Assembly: GCA_015075585.1 (NCBI GenBank)
Contig: JABTUB010000002.1
Coordinates: forward strand, 868,001-932,000
Reading direction: 5' to 3'
Length of the DNA stretch: 64,000 bases
Source of the DNA: Chloracidobacterium sp.
GTDB taxonomy: Bacteria; Acidobacteriota; Blastocatellia; Pyrinomonadales; Pyrinomonadaceae
Under the pieces are notes generated by a model that was not told the origin of the DNA, did no database searches, and saw only the letters and a list, made by a program, of their open reading frames with translations. Position numbers and translations under genes: made by a program. The stretch's first letter is position 1, and the number at the start of each line of letters is the position of its first letter. Positions 15,348-23,299 of the stretch are shown here, in pieces.

Positions 15348-18119
15348 ATGCGTTTAAGCACGATCTTTATTGCGGCCGCCATCATCACGGCCATGGTTTC
15401 AGCGGCAATGTCGCAGACACTGCCGCCGATCAACGTAAAAGAATATAAGCTCAAGAACGGCCTGACGGTCGTTTTTCATCAGGATCGATCGGCACCTTTG
15501 GTTGCCGTGAACCTTTGGTATCACGTCGGCTCAAAGAATGAAGAGCCCGGAAAGACCGGCTTTGCTCACCTTTTTGAGCACATGATGTTCCAAGGCTCTA
15601 AGAATTACAACGACGGCTATCTCGGTGCGATGGAAGATGTCGGTGCACAGGTCAACGGCACTACGAATGAGGACCGCACCTATTATTACGAGGTCGTTCC
15701 GGCCAATTTCCTTCAGCGTGCCCTGTTCCTTGAGGCAGACCGCATGGGCAACCTGCTTGATGCGATGTCGCAGGAAAAGCTCGACAATCAGCGTGATGTC
15801 GTAAAGAATGAGCGCCGCCAGCGGATCGACAATCAGCCGTACGGCACATCCTTCGAAAAGATCGGCGAGATAATGTATCCGAACGGCCATCCGTATCATT
15901 GGTCGGTCATCGGCTCGATGGCGGATCTGAGTGCGGCTTCGATGGAGGATGTCGAGGCATTCTTTCGCCGATATTACGCACCGAATAACGCAGTACTCGT
16001 CCTCTCAGGCAGCTTTGATGAGAAGCAGGCAAAGACGTGGATAGAACAGTACTTCGGCCCGATCAAGCGCGGGGCGGCCATCACGCGGCCGAGCGCCGCA
16101 CAGCCGAAGCTTAACGGCGAGATCCGCAAGACGGTCGAGGATAACGTGCCGCTGCCGCGTGTAATGTATGTATGGCACGGCGTTCCGCAATTTTCGGCTG
16201 ATGAGCCGGCGCTCGACGTACTCAGTTCGATACTTTCACAGGGACGAGGCTCGCGGCTTCAGAGCAGCCTTGTTTACGGCAAAGAGCTTGTTCAGAGCAT
16301 CTTCGCATCGAATGATTCGAGCGAACTCGCCGGGCTTTTTGAGATATCGGCAACGGCAAAGCCGGGCAAGTCGCTCGACGATATCGAAAAAGAGGTTGAT
16401 AAGCAGATATCCGAGATAAAGGCCGCTCCGCCGACCGCCGAGGAAATGGAACGTGCCCTCAACGGCATCGAAGCACAGCGTATCTACGGGCTTCAGACCG
16501 TGCTCGGCAAGGGCAGCCGCATCGCCGATTACGCAGGTTTCTTGGGCCGCCCGAATAATTTCCAACAAGACCTTGATCGCTATCGCAAAGTAACTGCCGC
16601 CGACGTGCAGCGTGTCGCGAAGGCGTATCTGAACGCCGACCGACTCGTGCTTGCATACGTCCCGCGTAAGGGTGAGGCTCCGAAGATCAACGCTGCCGAG
16701 AACAAACCGACATCCACAAAGGAAAAGGAAAAAGATGCCCAAAAGCTGGCTGCCCAAAAGGCGAACCTGCCGAAGGGCGGCCCCGACCCGAGCTTTACGC
16801 TGCCGGCGATAGAAAAGCAAAAGCTCAGCAACGGCCTGAACGTTTGGCTCGTCCGCAAGGGTACGCTTCCGATAATCTCGATGAATCTGGTGATGAAGAC
16901 CGGCGGGCTGCTGGATCCGGCGGGCAAGGCAGGTGTCGCGAGCTTTACGGCAAATATGCTCAACCAAGGGACAAAGACACACTCGGCGGAGGAGATCGCG
17001 AATCAGCTGCAGGCCATCGGTGCGTCGGTGAACGCGGGTTCGAGCTGGGATTCGACCAACGTCTCGATGCAGACGCTGACAAAGAACCTCGATAAGGCAC
17101 TCGGCATCTATGCTGATGTCGTGCTCGATCCGACGTTCCCTGCGTCGGAATTCGAGGCGACACGCCGCCGGGCACTCGTCGGGCTGATGCAGCGGCGATC
17201 GATGCCGACCGCCGTTGCAAACGCGGTATTCGACAAGGTGCTTTACGGAAAGCAGCCGTACGGTCGCCAGCTTACGGGCGATGAGGCGAGCGTCAAGGCG
17301 ATCACGCGTGATGACCTGGAGAAGTTCTATCACTCGAACTACGGCCCCGAAGGCTCGACGCTCATCGTCGCGGGCGATGTTGATGCAAAGACGCTTATGC
17401 CGAAGCTTGAAAACGCCTTCGGAAGCTGGAAGGGTGCGAGCAGTTCGGCGGCAAATGAGCCGGCCGAAACCATGGTCGCAAAGCCGGGCATCTATCTTGT
17501 TGACAAACCCGGAGCGGCGCAATCATCCGTGATGATCGGCGAGGTCGGCGTCTCACGCTCGAACCCGGACTATTACGCGCTTCAAGTAATGAACTCGATC
17601 CTCGGCGGCGGCGGCTCGGCACGCCTCTTTATGAACCTGCGCGAGGATAAGGGCTACACCTACGGCGCTTACAGCCGCTTTCAATTCCGCCGTGAGGCAG
17701 GGCCGTTCGCGGCATCGGCTGAGATACAGACCGGTTCGACAAAGGAGGCTGTGGTCGAGTTCATGAAGGAACTGAACGGCATTCGCGGTTCGATACCCGT
17801 CACGGCCGAGGAGCTGGACAATAACAAGCAAAGCTTGATACGCCGGTTCCCCGGCGGCTTTGAAACGCTGGGGCAGCTTTCAGGCCAGCTTGCAAACCTC
17901 TACATCTACGGTCTTGCGGATACTTACTTCAATGACTACATACGCAATATCGGAGCCGTTTCGGCCGCTGATGTTGACCGTGTCGCCAAGAAGTACCTGC
18001 AGCCGGACAAGATGGCGATCGTCATCGTAGGCGATACGAAAGTGATCGAGCCGAAGCTCAAAGAGCTCGGCTACCCGATCACACACCTCAACGCTGACGG
18101 CGACCCGGTCGCGAATTGA
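15348..18119 (+). CDS. Secreted M16 family zinc metallopeptidase (two-domain)
   Basis: This 923-residue protein has a signal peptide (about residues 1-22, ending AAMSQ) and two tandem M16 halves. The first half carries the inverted zinc motif HLFEH (H74, E77, H78) in GFAHLFEHMMF and the downstream VVKNERRQ acidic residue, so it is catalytic. In the second half (from about residue 490) the matching position reads GVASFTANML, without HxxEH, so that half is structural. The linker is Lys/Ala-rich. The R/Y pair of the family is seen in LREDKGYTYGAYS. The likely role is degradation of peptides in the periplasm. GAGGAT precedes the ATG. Confidence 0.92.
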   Translation: MRLSTIFIAAAIITAMVSAAMSQTLPPINVKEYKLKNGLTVVFHQDRSAPLVAVNLWYHVGSKNEEPGKTGFAHLFEHMMFQGSKNYNDGYLGAMEDVGAQVNGTTNEDRTYYYEVVPANFLQRALFLEADRMGNLLDAMSQEKLDNQRDVVKNERRQRIDNQPYGTSFEKIGEIMYPNGHPYHWSVIGSMADLSAASMEDVEAFFRRYYAPNNAVLVLSGSFDEKQAKTWIEQYFGPIKRGAAITRPSAAQPKLNGEIRKTVEDNVPLPRVMYVWHGVPQFSADEPALDVLSSILSQGRGSRLQSSLVYGKELVQSIFASNDSSELAGLFEISATAKPGKSLDDIEKEVDKQISEIKAAPPTAEEMERALNGIEAQRIYGLQTVLGKGSRIADYAGFLGRPNNFQQDLDRYRKVTAADVQRVAKAYLNADRLVLAYVPRKGEAPKINAAENKPTSTKEKEKDAQKLAAQKANLPKGGPDPSFTLPAIEKQKLSNGLNVWLVRKGTLPIISMNLVMKTGGLLDPAGKAGVASFTANMLNQGTKTHSAEEIANQLQAIGASVNAGSSWDSTNVSMQTLTKNLDKALGIYADVVLDPTFPASEFEATRRRALVGLMQRRSMPTAVANAVFDKVLYGKQPYGRQLTGDEASVKAITRDDLEKFYHSNYGPEGSTLIVAGDVDAKTLMPKLENAFGSWKGASSSAANEPAETMVAKPGIYLVDKPGAAQSSVMIGEVGVSRSNPDYYALQVMNSILGGGGSARLFMNLREDKGYTYGAYSRFQFRREAGPFAASAEIQTGSTKEAVVEFMKELNGIRGSIPVTAEELDNNKQSLIRRFPGGFETLGQLSGQLANLYIYGLADTYFNDYIRNIGAVSAADVDRVAKKYLQPDKMAIVIVGDTKVIEPKLKELGYPITHLNADGDPVAN

Positions 18120-18140
18120 AACTGTCAACAGCAACGGATC

Positions 18141-18175
18141 GGCGGCGGAGCATCGTGCTTCGCCGCCTTTTTTTT
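18141..18175 (+). terminator. Intrinsic terminator after M16 peptidase gene
   Basis: An 11-bp stem (GGCGGCGGAGC / GCTTCGCCGCC, one mismatch-type pair) with loop ATCGT is followed by eight T. This is a textbook rho-independent terminator 21 bases after the M16 stop codon. Confidence 0.92.
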
Positions 18176-18285
18176 GTCGAAATTGGCGAAAAGCAGATCG
18201 TCGCGAGTAAACAGTTGCGGGTTGTGCTACAATATCTGCTTGAACACGCATTTCTTACAGATCTTTCAGGAGGTTCATTTCAAAA

Positions 18286-19353
18286 ATGACCGTTGATATC
18301 GCACAACTTCTCGGCGATGATGCCGACAGCCTTTTGAACCACGTTTCGCGGACGATCCCCAAGGAAGAGCTCAGTTTGCCGGGCAGCGACTTTGTTGACC
18401 GGGTTTGGAGCATTTCTGACAGGAATCCGCGAGTTCTCCGGAGTTTGCAGGCGCTTTACGGGAACGGACGCCTCGCCGGCACGGGCTATTTGTCGATCTT
18501 GCCTGTCGATCAGGGCATCGAACATTCCGGCGGAGCGAGCTTTGCCCCGAATCCGCAGTATTTTGACCCTGAGTATATCGTCAAACTTGCGATGGAAGGC
18601 GGCTGCAACGCCGTAGCCTCGACCTTTGGCGTTCTCGGCGCTGTGTCGCGCAAATACGCACACAAGATACCCTTTATCGTAAAGATAAATCACAACGAGC
18701 TTCTGACGTATCCGAATAAGTTCGATCAGGTGATGTTCGGCACGATCGATCAGGCATACAACATGGGTGCTGTGGCCGTCGGCGCGACGATCTATTTCGG
18801 TTCTGAAGAATCGACCCGCCAGATCACTGAGGTCTCGGAGGCGTTCGCCTACGCACATGAGCTTGGAATGGCGACGATCCTCTGGTGCTACCTGCGTAAC
18901 TCGGCGTTCAAAACACCCGAAGGCGATATGCACACCGCGGCTGACCTTACGGGACAGGCAAATCATATCGGCGTTACCATCCAGGCTGATATCATCAAGC
19001 AGAAATTGCCCGAACGTAACGGCGGCTATCCCGCACTCAACAAGAACGGAAGCTACGGCAAGACAAGCCCGCTGGTTTACGAAAAACTTACGACGGACAA
19101 TCCGATCGACCTCGTGCGTTATCAGGTAGCTAACTGCTATATGGGACGCTGCGGCCTTATAAACTCGGGCGGCGAGTCGAAGGGTGCGGGCGACCTCGCA
19201 GCGGCCGTGCGTACGGCGGTCATCAACAAACGCGGCGGCGGCACGGGGCTTATCTCAGGCCGGAAGGCGTTCCAACGCCCGATGGCCGAAGGCGTCGAAC
19301 TGCTGAACGCCATTCAGGACGTTTACCTCGACACCTCGATCACCGTCGCATAA
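18286..19353 (+). CDS. fbaB: Class I fructose-bisphosphate aldolase, DhnA/FbaB type
   Basis: This 355-residue aldolase cleaves fructose 1,6-bisphosphate into two triose phosphates. It shows DhnA-family motifs: [19 protein letters not shown], then [20 protein letters not shown] and [12 protein letters not shown]. The C-terminal phosphate-binding region includes [12 protein letters not shown] and the diglycine stretch [18 protein letters not shown]. The mechanism in this family uses a lysine Schiff base. A strong AGGAGG (18268-18273) lies 12 bases before the ATG. The gene stands alone after a strong terminator, and a TACAAT box near 18228 may belong to its promoter. Confidence 0.93.
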   Translation: MTVDIAQLLGDDADSLLNHVSRTIPKEELSLPGSDFVDRVWSISDRNPRVLRSLQALYGNGRLAGTGYLSILPVDQGIEHSGGASFAPNPQYFDPEYIVKLAMEGGCNAVASTFGVLGAVSRKYAHKIPFIVKINHNELLTYPNKFDQVMFGTIDQAYNMGAVAVGATIYFGSEESTRQITEVSEAFAYAHELGMATILWCYLRNSAFKTPEGDMHTAADLTGQANHIGVTIQADIIKQKLPERNGGYPALNKNGSYGKTSPLVYEKLTTDNPIDLVRYQVANCYMGRCGLINSGGESKGAGDLAAAVRTAVINKRGGGTGLISGRKAFQRPMAEGVELLNAIQDVYLDTSITVA

Positions 19354-19431
19354 GCGAACGTCATTCTTTTCTGCCGGTTTGCGGAATGAGCCTTATTACC
19401 CAAGGTGACCGCCGCAGCCGGCTTCTTATTC

Positions 19432-20106
19432 TTAATACTTGTAAATACCTGTAAGAAAAGGGTTTGTCGCATGCTCGCGGCCCACGGTCGTCTCAGGCCC
19501 GTGTCCCGAATACACTATCGTTTCGTCATCGAGCGAGAGTATCTGTTCATTTATCGAGTCGATAAGCTGTTCGTGGTTGCCGCCCGGAAGGTCGGTCCTG
19601 CCGACCGAGCCGAGAAAGAGGCAATCGCCGACGAACACGCTCTTTCGCTCGATCTCGGCCAGCACAACATGGCCGGGCGTGTGTCCCGGACAGTGCCTGA
19701 CGGAGAAACGGAGTTCGCCGACCGTGTATGTTTCGCCGTGCTGCCAATAGCGTGTCGGCAGCGGCGGAGCGTCGTAGCTGAGCCCCATAGCCGTAAGCTG
19801 ATGCGGCTGAAAGCCGATCCTTAGCGGCTGCTGCGGAAGCGCGAAATATAGCTCCTCGTCGTCCTTGTGGATCAGTATCTCGCTTTCGGGAAACTCGTCT
19901 GCCAGAGCTTTGACGCCGCCGATGTGATCAAGATGTGCATGCGTTATCGCGATAGCCTGCAGCTCGAGGCCGCTGCCGCGAATGAACTCGACAAGTTCGC
20001 GTGAGGGTTCAGCAGGGTCGATGCAGATGGCCTGCCGTGTCGCCTCACACGCTACGACACGCGTGTTCTGTTGAAAGAGTGAAAGGACGAAGGTCTCGAT
20101 CCGCAT
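19432..20106 (-). CDS. MBL-fold metallo-hydrolase, glyoxalase II-like
   Basis: This 224-residue protein has the metallo-beta-lactamase fold with zinc motif HAHLDH (in ITHAHLDHIGG), the later histidine in CPGHTPGHVVL, the aspartate in FVGDCLFLGSVGRTDLPGG and the last histidine in YSGHGPETTVGREH. The GRTDLPGG segment is typical of the YcbL/glyoxalase II-like subgroup that hydrolyses thioesters such as S-lactoylglutathione. It is the last gene of a three-gene minus-strand run with an unknown small protein and a GNAT enzyme. The exact substrate is not determined. Confidence 0.88.
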   Translation of the reverse strand: MRIETFVLSLFQQNTRVVACEATRQAICIDPAEPSRELVEFIRGSGLELQAIAITHAHLDHIGGVKALADEFPESEILIHKDDEELYFALPQQPLRIGFQPHQLTAMGLSYDAPPLPTRYWQHGETYTVGELRFSVRHCPGHTPGHVVLAEIERKSVFVGDCLFLGSVGRTDLPGGNHEQLIDSINEQILSLDDETIVYSGHGPETTVGREHATNPFLTGIYKY

Positions 20107-20123
20107 GGCGAAAAACAGCAGGC

Positions 20124-20429
20124 TCAGGCCGCAGTTCCCTCAAGGCCAGGCTCAAACAGCGCGAGATGTTTTGCCGCATCGAAAGGATGCGCCGCCCGGC
20201 CCTTGAGTACATGATGAATGGCGTCATGGTACATACGTGCGTCGGGGCGGCCGTTGAAGCACGGCGTTTCGATCTCGCTGAGGCTCAAATAGCTTATCAG
20301 GCAGCTCAAGAGCATCCAAAGCAGTATCTCCTGCTCGGTGCCGTGCGGGTTGTGTTTGACAATGCTCTCGCGGTCGCTGTGAATATCGCCCACGATCCGT
20401 GCAAATTCCGGCTCGGTGATCGTGGTCAT
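20124..20429 (-). CDS. Conserved-looking small protein of unknown function
   Basis: I do not recognise this 101-residue protein. It is acidic to neutral and rich in His, with a hydrophobic central helix (EILLWMLLSCLISYLSL) and no export signal. Its start overlaps the GNAT stop codon as ATGA, and the metallo-hydrolase gene begins 17 bases after its stop. This tight packing, rather than any motif, supports it as a real gene. Confidence 0.6.
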   Translation of the reverse strand: MTTITEPEFARIVGDIHSDRESIVKHNPHGTEQEILLWMLLSCLISYLSLSEIETPCFNGRPDARMYHDAIHHVLKGRAAHPFDAAKHLALFEPGLEGTAA

Positions 20430-20872
20430 AATTCTGCGTCGTACATAAAATAGGGCGAGCGGCTCATCCCCAGCTTTTCATAGACGCGCTGGGCGTGTTC
20501 ATTCTCGGTCTCGACATAAAGGCGTATGCCTTTTACATTGCCCGCGTGCTGAGCTTTCTGCTTTACAAACTCGTACATAAGGCTGTAAATATGGCGGCCG
20601 CGTGCTTTCGGCTTAATGTAAACGCTCTGTATCCACCACCACCAACCGCGCCGCCAGTCGCTCCATTCGTACGATATCATCAGGCTGCCGACGACCTCGC
20701 CGGCGTCCTCGGCGACAACATAAAAACCCTTCATGCCGTCAGCGAACACATCGCGCACAGCACCGGCGACGACTTCGGCATCGAGAACTCTGTCCTCTGT
20801 TTCAAGTGCCATTGCCACTTGAAAGCCCGCGATCGCGTCGGCATCTTCGACCTTTGCGAACCTTATATTCAT
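20426..20872 (-). CDS. GNAT family N-acetyltransferase
   Basis: This 148-residue protein has the GNAT layout: N-terminal IRFAKVEDADAIAGFQ, a central beta-hairpin (GFYVVAEDAGEVVGSLMISY), the WWWWIQSVYIKPKARGRHI segment holding the acetyl-CoA pyrophosphate loop, and C-terminal IRLYVETENEHAQRVYEKLG. It transfers an acetyl group from acetyl-CoA to an unknown amine. It is the first gene of the run that continues into the small unknown and the metallo-hydrolase genes. Confidence 0.9.
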   Translation of the reverse strand: MNIRFAKVEDADAIAGFQVAMALETEDRVLDAEVVAGAVRDVFADGMKGFYVVAEDAGEVVGSLMISYEWSDWRRGWWWWIQSVYIKPKARGRHIYSLMYEFVKQKAQHAGNVKGIRLYVETENEHAQRVYEKLGMSRSPYFMYDAEL

Positions 20873-20958
20873 TTCCTTGTCTTGACGAATGCCCGATCGT
20901 CCTCTAGCCTATGATGTTTTGCGACGGCGGCGAGCACCCTGCAAAACCCGGACGACCT

Positions 20959-21918
20959 ATGAAGCTAAGAATACTTTATCACGGCAATTGTTTTGACGGT
21001 GTGTCGTCAGCGGCCATCTTTACGAAATTTTACAGAGCGACGGTCGCTGGCGATGCCGACATTGCCTATACGCCGACGATGCACCGTGCGGGTAATGCCT
21101 TTGACCGCGAGCAGTTTGACGGCGATGAGAATGCGATAGTCGATTTCAAATACTGCCCCGACGAGCGCCTTACATGGTGGTTCGATCATCATCAGTCGGC
21201 GTTCCTGTCAAAGGCCGATGAAGAGCATTTTCTGGCAGACACGTCGGGCAAAAAATTCCTTGATACGACGAGTAGATCGTGTGCCGAATTCATAGCCCGC
21301 GTGGCAAAGGAGAAGTTCGGCTTTTATGACCCGTCGCTTGATGAGCTTGTCCATTGGGCACATATAATCGACGGAGCTCTTTATGATTCGCCCGCACAGT
21401 GCGTCGAGCTGCGTTCGTCGGCACTAAAGCTGATGCAGGTGATCGAGGGCGAAAAGGATCCGGCCTTTGTCGAAGAGATCATCAAGATGCTGACACGCGA
21501 CACGCTCGATAATATTGTTGCGGCGCCTGAGATACAGGCAAAACTCGCCCCGATCCTTGAGCAGCACTGGGCGACAGCGGCGATCATAAAAGAACGTGCC
21601 GTTGCTGAGCGCGGCGTTGTCTCATTCGACCTGATCGGCACCGGCATCGAAGGCTACAACAAATTCATTCCGTACTACTATCATCCCGAGGTTACTTACG
21701 TGGTTTCGCTCAGCGAAAGCTCATTCCGCACAAAGATATCGGTCGGCTCGAACCCGTGGGCGCCGCGGCCGCGAACGCACAACATCGCCGAGATATGCGA
21801 AAAATACGGCGGAGGCGGCCATGCCGTTGTCGGTGCCGTCTCGCTTGCACCGGGCCAAGCCGAGACAGGCCGCAAGTATATGCGGGAGATCATAGAACTG
21901 CTTCAGTTTCCCGATTGA
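20959..21918 (+). CDS. DHH family phosphoesterase (DHH-DHHA1)
   Basis: This protein of about 319 residues shows the two-domain DHH fold. The first metal motif is [12 protein letters not shown], the central motifs are [11 protein letters not shown] and the eponymous DHH ([10 protein letters not shown]), and the C-terminal DHHA1 domain carries the glycine-rich [13 protein letters not shown]. Relatives such as NrnA degrade nano-RNA or hydrolyse pAp or c-di-AMP breakdown products. The first motif has Asn-Cys where many members have aspartates, so the specificity may differ. The conserved start is MKLRILYHG at 20959; the frame is open from 20911. A bidirectional hairpin follows the stop. Confidence 0.88.
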   Translation: MKLRILYHGNCFDGVSSAAIFTKFYRATVAGDADIAYTPTMHRAGNAFDREQFDGDENAIVDFKYCPDERLTWWFDHHQSAFLSKADEEHFLADTSGKKFLDTTSRSCAEFIARVAKEKFGFYDPSLDELVHWAHIIDGALYDSPAQCVELRSSALKLMQVIEGEKDPAFVEEIIKMLTRDTLDNIVAAPEIQAKLAPILEQHWATAAIIKERAVAERGVVSFDLIGTGIEGYNKFIPYYYHPEVTYVVSLSESSFRTKISVGSNPWAPRPRTHNIAEICEKYGGGGHAVVGAVSLAPGQAETGRKYMREIIELLQFPD

Positions 21919-21925
21919 ATATGCC

Positions 21926-21972
21926 AAAAGGCCCTTGACGCACCACAAGCAGGTGCTGTATCAAAGGCCTTT
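21926..21972. terminator. Bidirectional terminator hairpin
   Basis: Between the convergent DHH gene and the lipocalin-like gene lies a long stem-loop. The outer arms are AAAGGCC / GGCCTTT and the inner arms pair GCACC with GGTGC. The plus-strand exit is TTTCGG and the minus-strand exit is TTTTGGC, so the T-tracts are short. The position, just after one stop codon and 40 bases from the other, supports a shared terminator. Confidence 0.65.
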
Positions 21973-22011
21973 CGGTTGATATAGGATATTCGTCGCGGGT
22001 CTGCGGCGAAG

Positions 22012-22542
22012 CTACTGTTTATGAAAGACGAAGGTGTTCGATGTCGTGCCGCGCGGCGATGACATCTCGCGGTGCATGGTCAGCGTCCTGCCGTCCGCAC
22101 TGAGTGTCAGCGTTTCCTTATTTAAGATCGTAACCTCGCCCATCGGGCTGCTGAAGCTGACGTCGCGTGTTAGCTCGAGTTTGTCCTTTTCATTTTTCGC
22201 CTTGAGCGATGCAGGCATCGAGCCGTTCTGCGTTTTGACCTCGGTCTTTTTCGCCTTGCCGTCGAGCGAATAGGTGGTCGTGCTGTCGCCCATCATACCG
22301 CCGCCCATGCGCCCGCCCATTCTGCCGCCTTCGCTGCTCATCGCACGTTTTGTCTCAGTGGCAACGGTGATCTCTTTCTCGGTTTGAGTGATCGTAAGCG
22401 TCATCGACTCGATGTTCTTTGAGCGGTCGTCAAGCTTTGACGCCGCCTTATCCAAATTCCATGTTCCCGAATAATCCTGGCCGAACGCCGCGAACGAGAA
22501 CACAAGTACGGCAACTGCCGCAAACATAACATTCCTTTTCAT
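22012..22542 (-). CDS. Secreted lipocalin-like protein of unknown function
   Basis: This 176-residue exported protein starts at the ATG at 22542, which has GGAGC 7 bases upstream and gives a clean signal peptide (MKRNVMFAAVAVLVFSFAA, then FGQ). The mature part begins DYSGTWNLDKAASK, the usual opening of a small beta-barrel or lipocalin-like domain. It carries a Gly/Met-rich run (GGRMGGRMGGGMMGD) that could bind metal or simply be a flexible loop. The function is unknown. A long hairpin with seven T ends just before its Shine-Dalgarno, so expression may depend on read-through or on a promoter inside the hairpin. Confidence 0.75.
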   Translation of the reverse strand: MKRNVMFAAVAVLVFSFAAFGQDYSGTWNLDKAASKLDDRSKNIESMTLTITQTEKEITVATETKRAMSSEGGRMGGRMGGGMMGDSTTTYSLDGKAKKTEVKTQNGSMPASLKAKNEKDKLELTRDVSFSSPMGEVTILNKETLTLSADGRTLTMHREMSSPRGTTSNTFVFHKQ

Positions 22543-22553
22543 AAGAACGCTCC

Positions 22554-22607
22554 AAAAAAATTGAGATAAACCGGTCACAGGTGAACTGTGATGCAAGTTT
22601 ATCTCAA
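22554..22607 (-). terminator. Terminator or attenuator hairpin with T7 tract
   Basis: Read on the minus strand, an 11-bp perfect inverted repeat (TTGAGATAAAC / GTTTATCTCAA, plus-strand sense) encloses a second perfect 6-bp repeat (TCACAG / CTGTGA) and is followed by seven T. It lies downstream of the Trx-like gene and directly abuts the GGAGC Shine-Dalgarno of the lipocalin-like gene. A TTGACG hexamer on the minus strand (22620-22625) with TAAACT 16 bases on could form a promoter overlapping one arm, so an operator role is also possible. Confidence 0.7.
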
Positions 22608-22679
22608 AAATGTTTTCCGTCAACGTAAAGAATTGTAAGTTACGAACTCGTCCTTTACGTCGGGCAAAGCCGTGTCAGA

Positions 22680-23243
22680 TCATCCCCACGGTATGGACTT
22701 CTCGGCCCATATTGTATCGGAATATTGGTCTTTGAACGCCTTGGTAACCGCGCCAAGTGCGCTCGCGTCACCTGTTGCTTTGTAAACACATACGCCCTTC
22801 CAATAGACCGCCTCGGCCGCGAATTGAGAATCCGGCATCGTCTCGGCAACCTTTGCGTAAAGCTTCTCGGCGGCCTCAAAATCCTTGCTCGTGAATGCAA
22901 CACGTGCAAGGCCCATCATCAGATAAGCGTGGAAATTATCCTTTGTCAGGTAGCCTTCAAGCCGAGTACGCTCTTTGCCGTCAGGGTCCATCACAAGCAC
23001 CGTCGGTGTCCAGAGAGCATCAAAGCGGTGAAAATTCTTCGGGTTCTCCTTGATGTGAACCTCAAGGGCGATGAAGTTCTCGTTTATGAATGACGCAAGA
23101 CCTGCGTCAGCATACGACTCTTGTTCGAGCCGCAGGCAGCCGCCTCAACCGGGTGCGGCACTGAAATCAATAAGTAACGGTTTGCTGCTGTCCTTAGCGG
23201 CCTTTAACGCCGCATCAGCATCGGTGAGCCAATTCACCTTCAT
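22680..23243 (-). CDS. Thioredoxin-like (seleno)protein with in-frame UGA in a UxxC motif
   Basis: The frame starts at the ATG at 23243 with a perfect AAGGAGG (23250-23256) 6 bases upstream and runs to 22680: 187 codons with one internal TGA (23145-23147, codon 33). Around it the protein reads LLIDFSAAPG-U-GGCLRLEQESY, so the TGA sits at the first cysteine position of a thioredoxin CxxC motif. The sequence continues with HRFDALWTPTVLVMDPDGKE (cis-Pro TP) and a TPR-like C-terminus (DFEAAEKLYAKVAET, AEAVYWKGVCVYKATGD). A stem-loop begins close behind the TGA. The best reading is selenocysteine insertion. A nonsense mutation or base-call error (TGC to TGA) is the alternative. No sel genes lie in the window. 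It is probably a cytoplasmic thiol oxidoreductase or peroxidase-type enzyme. Confidence 0.72.
23101..23136 (-). promoter_or_regulatory. SECIS-like stem-loop behind the in-frame UGA
   Basis: On the minus strand, CCTGCG and CGCAGG form an outer stem. Inside it GGCTC pairs with GAGTC around the loop GAACAA, with an asymmetric bulge on the 3' side. The apical loop starts 18 bases after the TGA and begins with G, which agrees with the spacing and loop rule I recall for bacterial SECIS elements. A competing perfect hairpin (GACGCA-GGTCT-TGCGTC, 23092-23108) has a loop like the E. coli fdhF one but lies 42 bases from the TGA. Folding was judged by eye only. Confidence 0.5.
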
Positions 23244-23299
23244 ATCACACCTCCTTGCAGGCAGTGAAATAAGAACTGCCGTTACTTATTATATCAGGC

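Noticed and set aside
22680..23000. A free-standing 106-codon minus-strand gene
   Set aside because: It is in frame with the ATG at 23243 and is the C-terminal part of the thioredoxin-like gene beyond the in-frame TGA, so it was merged into that gene.
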